Source: Thermomonas aquatica | GTDB lineage: Bacteria; Pseudomonadota; Gammaproteobacteria; Xanthomonadales; Xanthomonadaceae | Direction of reading: 5' to 3' | Length of the DNA stretch: 64,000 nucleotides | Assembly: GCF_006337105.1 (NCBI RefSeq) | Contig: NZ_CP040871.1 | Span: forward strand, 2,436,501-2,500,500 | Shown: positions 59,708 through 64,000 of the stretch, in pieces | How the letters are laid out: each line of letters starts with the position of its first letter | How positions within the stretch are numbered: the stretch's first letter is position 1 | Position numbers and translations under genes: made by a program | The notes under the pieces: model-generated | The model's input: the letters and a program-made list of their open reading frames with translations, nothing else | What the model was told of the DNA's origin: nothing | Database searches by the model: none

Positions 59708-60511
59708 TCAGCGCTTCTGCGCGAACAGCCAGGTCCAGAACTCCGGCGTCTGCGAATACGCCGGGTCCCAGCTGTTGTGGTTGGCATCCGGGAATTCGGT
59801 GTAGCGCGCATCCGGCGCGTTCGTGGCGCGGAACGCCGCGATCAATCGACGGTCGTCCTCGGGCGGGACCAGGTCGTCCTTCGCGCCGTGGAAGATCCAT
59901 ACCGGAACCTTGCGCAGGCGTTGCGCGATGGCCGCATACGGATCGGCTTCGCGGGCGACCGCGGCGACGAACAGGGTGTCGCGTTCTTCGCGCGGTTGCT
60001 TGACCGCGCCGCAGACCGGCGCGAGCGCGGCGAAGCGATCGGGTGCGCGCAGGGCGACATCCCACACGCCATAACCGCCCATCGACAGCCCGCTGAGATA
60101 GGTGCGCGCCGCATCGCCGTGGAATTCGCGGCTGGCGGCATCGAGCGTGGCGAACACGAGGTCGAGGTTGCCGCTCCACTCGCTGTTCTCCGGCGCTTGC
60201 GGGAACACCACGATGGCGGGGAAGGTGTCCCGGTGCGCACGGATGTACGGACCGATGCCGACTGCGGTCGGTTTCGCGCCATCGTCGCCGCGTTCGCCGG
60301 AGCCGTGCAGGAACACGATCACCGGCGGCTTGCGACCGCCGGCCTTGGTGGCGGGCACGAACACCTGGTAGCGATGGGGTGCACCATCGATGTCGAGGCT
60401 GCGTTCGACGAAGGCCCCGCTGGCGCGATCCGGCAGGGTCATGCAGGCGGACAGCAGCAGGCTGGCGAATGCCGCCGACAGGGCCGCGAAGAACCTCGGT
60501 TGCGCCTGCAT
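59708..60511 (-). CDS. Lipoprotein alpha/beta-hydrolase (feruloyl-esterase/PHB-depolymerase-like)
   Basis: 267 aa. Lipobox LLLSAC at ~19-24 after a signal peptide, so a lipid-anchored envelope protein. Hydrolase fold with PPVIVFLHGSGERG (oxyanion), nucleophile Ser in LSGLSMGGYGVWDVAL, an Asp in HGAKDDLVP and His in FPDANHNSWD. Resembles prolyl-oligopeptidase-like or polyhydroxybutyrate-depolymerase-like esterases. Natural substrate unknown. ATG at 60511. Confidence 0.86.
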   Translation of the reverse strand: MQAQPRFFAALSAAFASLLLSACMTLPDRASGAFVERSLDIDGAPHRYQVFVPATKAGGRKPPVIVFLHGSGERGDDGAKPTAVGIGPYIRAHRDTFPAIVVFPQAPENSEWSGNLDLVFATLDAASREFHGDAARTYLSGLSMGGYGVWDVALRAPDRFAALAPVCGAVKQPREERDTLFVAAVAREADPYAAIAQRLRKVPVWIFHGAKDDLVPPEDDRRLIAAFRATNAPDARYTEFPDANHNSWDPAYSQTPEFWTWLFAQKR

Positions 60512-60558
60512 CGCGTGACTCCGTGACCGGTGGCCTGCATTAGCGCACCGCGCCCGGA

Positions 60559-61920
60559 TCAGCGCAACAGCACCAGTGTCGCCAGCCCGAGGAAGGTCAG
60601 GAAGCCCATCACGTCGGTGATGGTGGTCAGGATCACGCCGCCGGCGAGTGCCGGATCGAAGCCCATGCGCTTCAGCGTGACCGGCACGAACACGCCGCCG
60701 AGTGCGGCGAAACAGAGGTTGCAGGTCAATGCGATCGCGATCACCGCCGCCAGCGCCGGGCTGCGGAACCACAGCAGCACCACGATGCCGAGCACCGCGC
60801 CCAGGGCCAGGCCGTTGATCAGCGCCACCCGCACTTCCTTCCACACCAGGGTCGGCACGTTGGACGCGCCGATCTGGCCCAGCGCCAGGCCGCGCACCAT
60901 CAGCGCCAGCACCTGGGTGCCGGCGTTGCCGCCCATCCCGGCGACGATCGGCATCAGCACCGCCAGCGCGGCCAGCTTCTCGATCGAACCGGCGAAGCGG
61001 TCCACCACCGATGCCGCCAGGAACGCGGTGCCCAGGTTCACGCCCAGCCAGATCAGGCGGTTGCGGAACGCGCGCCGCACCGGCGAGAACAGGTCCTCGT
61101 CCTCGTCCAGGCCGGCCGCGCCGAGGGCCTGGTGCTCGGCCTGCTCGCGGATGATGTCGACCACGTCGTCGATGGTGATGCGGCCGAGCAGGATGTTGTT
61201 GTCGTCGACGACCGGCGCGGAAATCCAGTCGTGGTCGGAGAACTGGCGCGCGACCATCTCCGAAGTCTCGTCGACGCCGATCGCGGGCTGCTCGTCGTCG
61301 AGCAGGCGGTTGATCGGGGTCGAGGGCTCGTGGGTGAGCAGCGCCTGCAGGGCGATGCGGCCGAGGTACTGGTGGCGCTTGCTGACCACGTAGATGTGGT
61401 CGGTGTGCTCGGGCAGTTCGCCGCGCAGGCGCAGGTAGCGCAGCACCACGTCCACCGTGGTGTCGGCGCGCACCGTCACCACGTCCGGGTTCATCAGGCG
61501 GCCGGCGCTGTCCTCGTCGTACGACAGCACTTGTTCGAGGCGCTCGCGGTTCTCGCGGTCCATCGACTTCAGGACTTCGTCGATCACCGTGTCCGGCAGG
61601 TCCTCGACCAGGTCGGCGAGATCGTCGATGTCGAGGTCCTCGACCGCGGCGACCAGCTCGTCCGGATCCATGTCCGCGATCAGGCCTTCGCGCACCTCGT
61701 CGCCGACATGCACCAGCACCTCGCCGTCGTCCTCGGGATCGACCAGGCCCCACACCACGGTGCGCTTGCCCGGCGGCAGCGATTCCAGCAGGTTGCCGAT
61801 CTCCGCGGGCGACAGCGTGTTGACCAGCCGCCGCACCGGGCCCAGACGGCCGCTGTCGAGCGCGTCCGAAAGCAGACGCAGCTGGCGCGCGGTCTTGTCG
61901 TGGCGGACGGCTTCGGCCAT
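60559..61920 (-). CDS. mgtE: Magnesium transporter MgtE
   Basis: 453 aa. N-terminal MgtE domain (LSPAEIGNLLESLPPGKRTVVWGLV), two CBS domains (RADTTVDVVLRYLRLRGELPEHTDHIYVVSKRHQYLGRIALQALL and a second with DDNNILLGRITIDDVVDIIREQ), and five TM helices with MPIVAGMGGNAGTQVLALMVRGLALGQI. The cytoplasmic CBS part gates the channel by Mg2+. ATG at 61920; it is downstream of ptsI by 116 bases. Confidence 0.96.
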   Translation of the reverse strand: MAEAVRHDKTARQLRLLSDALDSGRLGPVRRLVNTLSPAEIGNLLESLPPGKRTVVWGLVDPEDDGEVLVHVGDEVREGLIADMDPDELVAAVEDLDIDDLADLVEDLPDTVIDEVLKSMDRENRERLEQVLSYDEDSAGRLMNPDVVTVRADTTVDVVLRYLRLRGELPEHTDHIYVVSKRHQYLGRIALQALLTHEPSTPINRLLDDEQPAIGVDETSEMVARQFSDHDWISAPVVDDNNILLGRITIDDVVDIIREQAEHQALGAAGLDEDEDLFSPVRRAFRNRLIWLGVNLGTAFLAASVVDRFAGSIEKLAALAVLMPIVAGMGGNAGTQVLALMVRGLALGQIGASNVPTLVWKEVRVALINGLALGAVLGIVVLLWFRSPALAAVIAIALTCNLCFAALGGVFVPVTLKRMGFDPALAGGVILTTITDVMGFLTFLGLATLVLLR

Positions 61921-62036
61921 GGCAGGCTTCCGAAGTGCGGTGGGGAACGTCGCACCACGGGGGCGCGGCCGGCTCAGGTGTTCATAGTCCGCGCATTATC
62001 GCCTGCGCGGCGATGGATGCCCACCCCGTGCGCCGG

Positions 62037-63766
<1,730 letters not shown>

Positions 63767-63767
<1 letters not shown>

Positions 63768-64000
63768 CAGCTGTCCTCGTCGAAACGGCGTTCGAACAGC
63801 GCCGCAACCGCGTCGGCGGCGGCCTGTTCGTCTTCGCCATCCACCCGCAGCACCACGGTGGAACCGGTGCCGGCGGCGAGCAGCATCACGCCCATGATGC
63901 TCTTGGCGTTGACCTCGCGGCCGCGCGCTTCCAGCGTGGCCTGGCAGCGGAAGGTGGACAGCAGCTGCACCAGCTTGGCGGTGGCGCGCGCGTGCAAGCC
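63767..64000 (-). CDS. ptsH: Phosphocarrier protein HPr (start outside window)
   Basis: Visible part ends the protein. GLHARATAKLVQLLS contains the phosphorylated His (His15 position), and AKSIMGVMLLAAGTGSTV contains the regulatory Ser (Ser46 position). The first codons lie beyond base 64000. Presence of the Ser46 region is consistent with an HPr-kinase system common in this group, but no hprK is visible. It precedes ptsI and mgtE on the same strand. Confidence 0.95.

Overview
The window is about 64 kb of GC-rich chromosomal DNA. I read it as a gammaproteobacterium of the Xanthomonadaceae/Lysobacteraceae group (Lysobacter, Luteimonas or Thermomonas type). The basis is Oar-like TonB-dependent receptors beside TPR-sulfotransferases, a metX-metB-hom operon, GTP-type PEP carboxykinase, the pilT-pilU / yggS-proC / yqgE-ruvX-pyrB block and an HPr/enzyme I/mgtE cluster. 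This is inference from gene content; no rRNA or marker gene is present. Genes are tightly packed, often with 4-base ATGA/GTGA overlaps. I found no tRNA, rRNA, insertion sequence, integrase or CRISPR array. Both edges cut a gene: a metallophosphoesterase on the left and HPr on the right.

Layout. 0-3.3 kb: metallophosphoesterase, a predicted SLOG-SLATT membrane effector, DUF1304 and DUF4442 proteins. 3.3-8.4 kb: fadE with a divergent TetR regulator and an inverted-repeat operator candidate between them, then pckG; this is fatty-acid oxidation and gluconeogenesis. 8.5-20 kb: two Oar-like TonB-dependent receptors with near-identical promoters, leaders and signal peptides, interleaved with three TPR-sulfotransferases. 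20-22 kb: ECF sigma factor, membrane anti-sigma candidate and DUF4097 protein. 22-28.8 kb: unknown exported protein, hslO, mtgA, glycosyltransferase, CBS protein, hemolysin III, prfC. 28.8-34.7 kb: Ser/Thr kinase with TPRs, a small histidine kinase and NarL-type regulator, M23 peptidase and acyltransferase. 34.7-38.4 kb: a 24-bp palindrome, promoter and SAM-I riboswitch controlling metX-metB-hom. 38.4-47.8 kb: MASE1-like GGDEF-EAL protein, sdaA, a small thioredoxin-fold protein, two YceI proteins around cytochrome b561, and a large propeller-type hybrid histidine kinase. 47.9-51 kb: hemE, a WGR protein, aroB, aroK. 51-53.1 kb: dodecin, pdxH, a BtuF-like binding protein, DoxX. 53.1-59.7 kb: DUF4426, proC, yggS, divergent pilT-pilU, yqgE-ruvX-pyrB. 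59.7-64 kb: lipoprotein esterase, mgtE, ptsI, ptsH.

The only gene-free stretch above 300 bases is 34663-35020, filled by the palindrome, promoter, riboswitch and a Shine-Dalgarno hairpin. The 13323-13609 gap carries the second receptor promoter and leader; the 55209-55456 gap carries the pilT promoter candidate.

The parts least explained by known biology are the receptor/TPR-sulfotransferase cluster, the SLOG-SLATT protein, the Ser/Thr kinase fused into a two-component locus, and an apparent +1/-2 discontinuity in a G-run at the start of the GGDEF-EAL gene.
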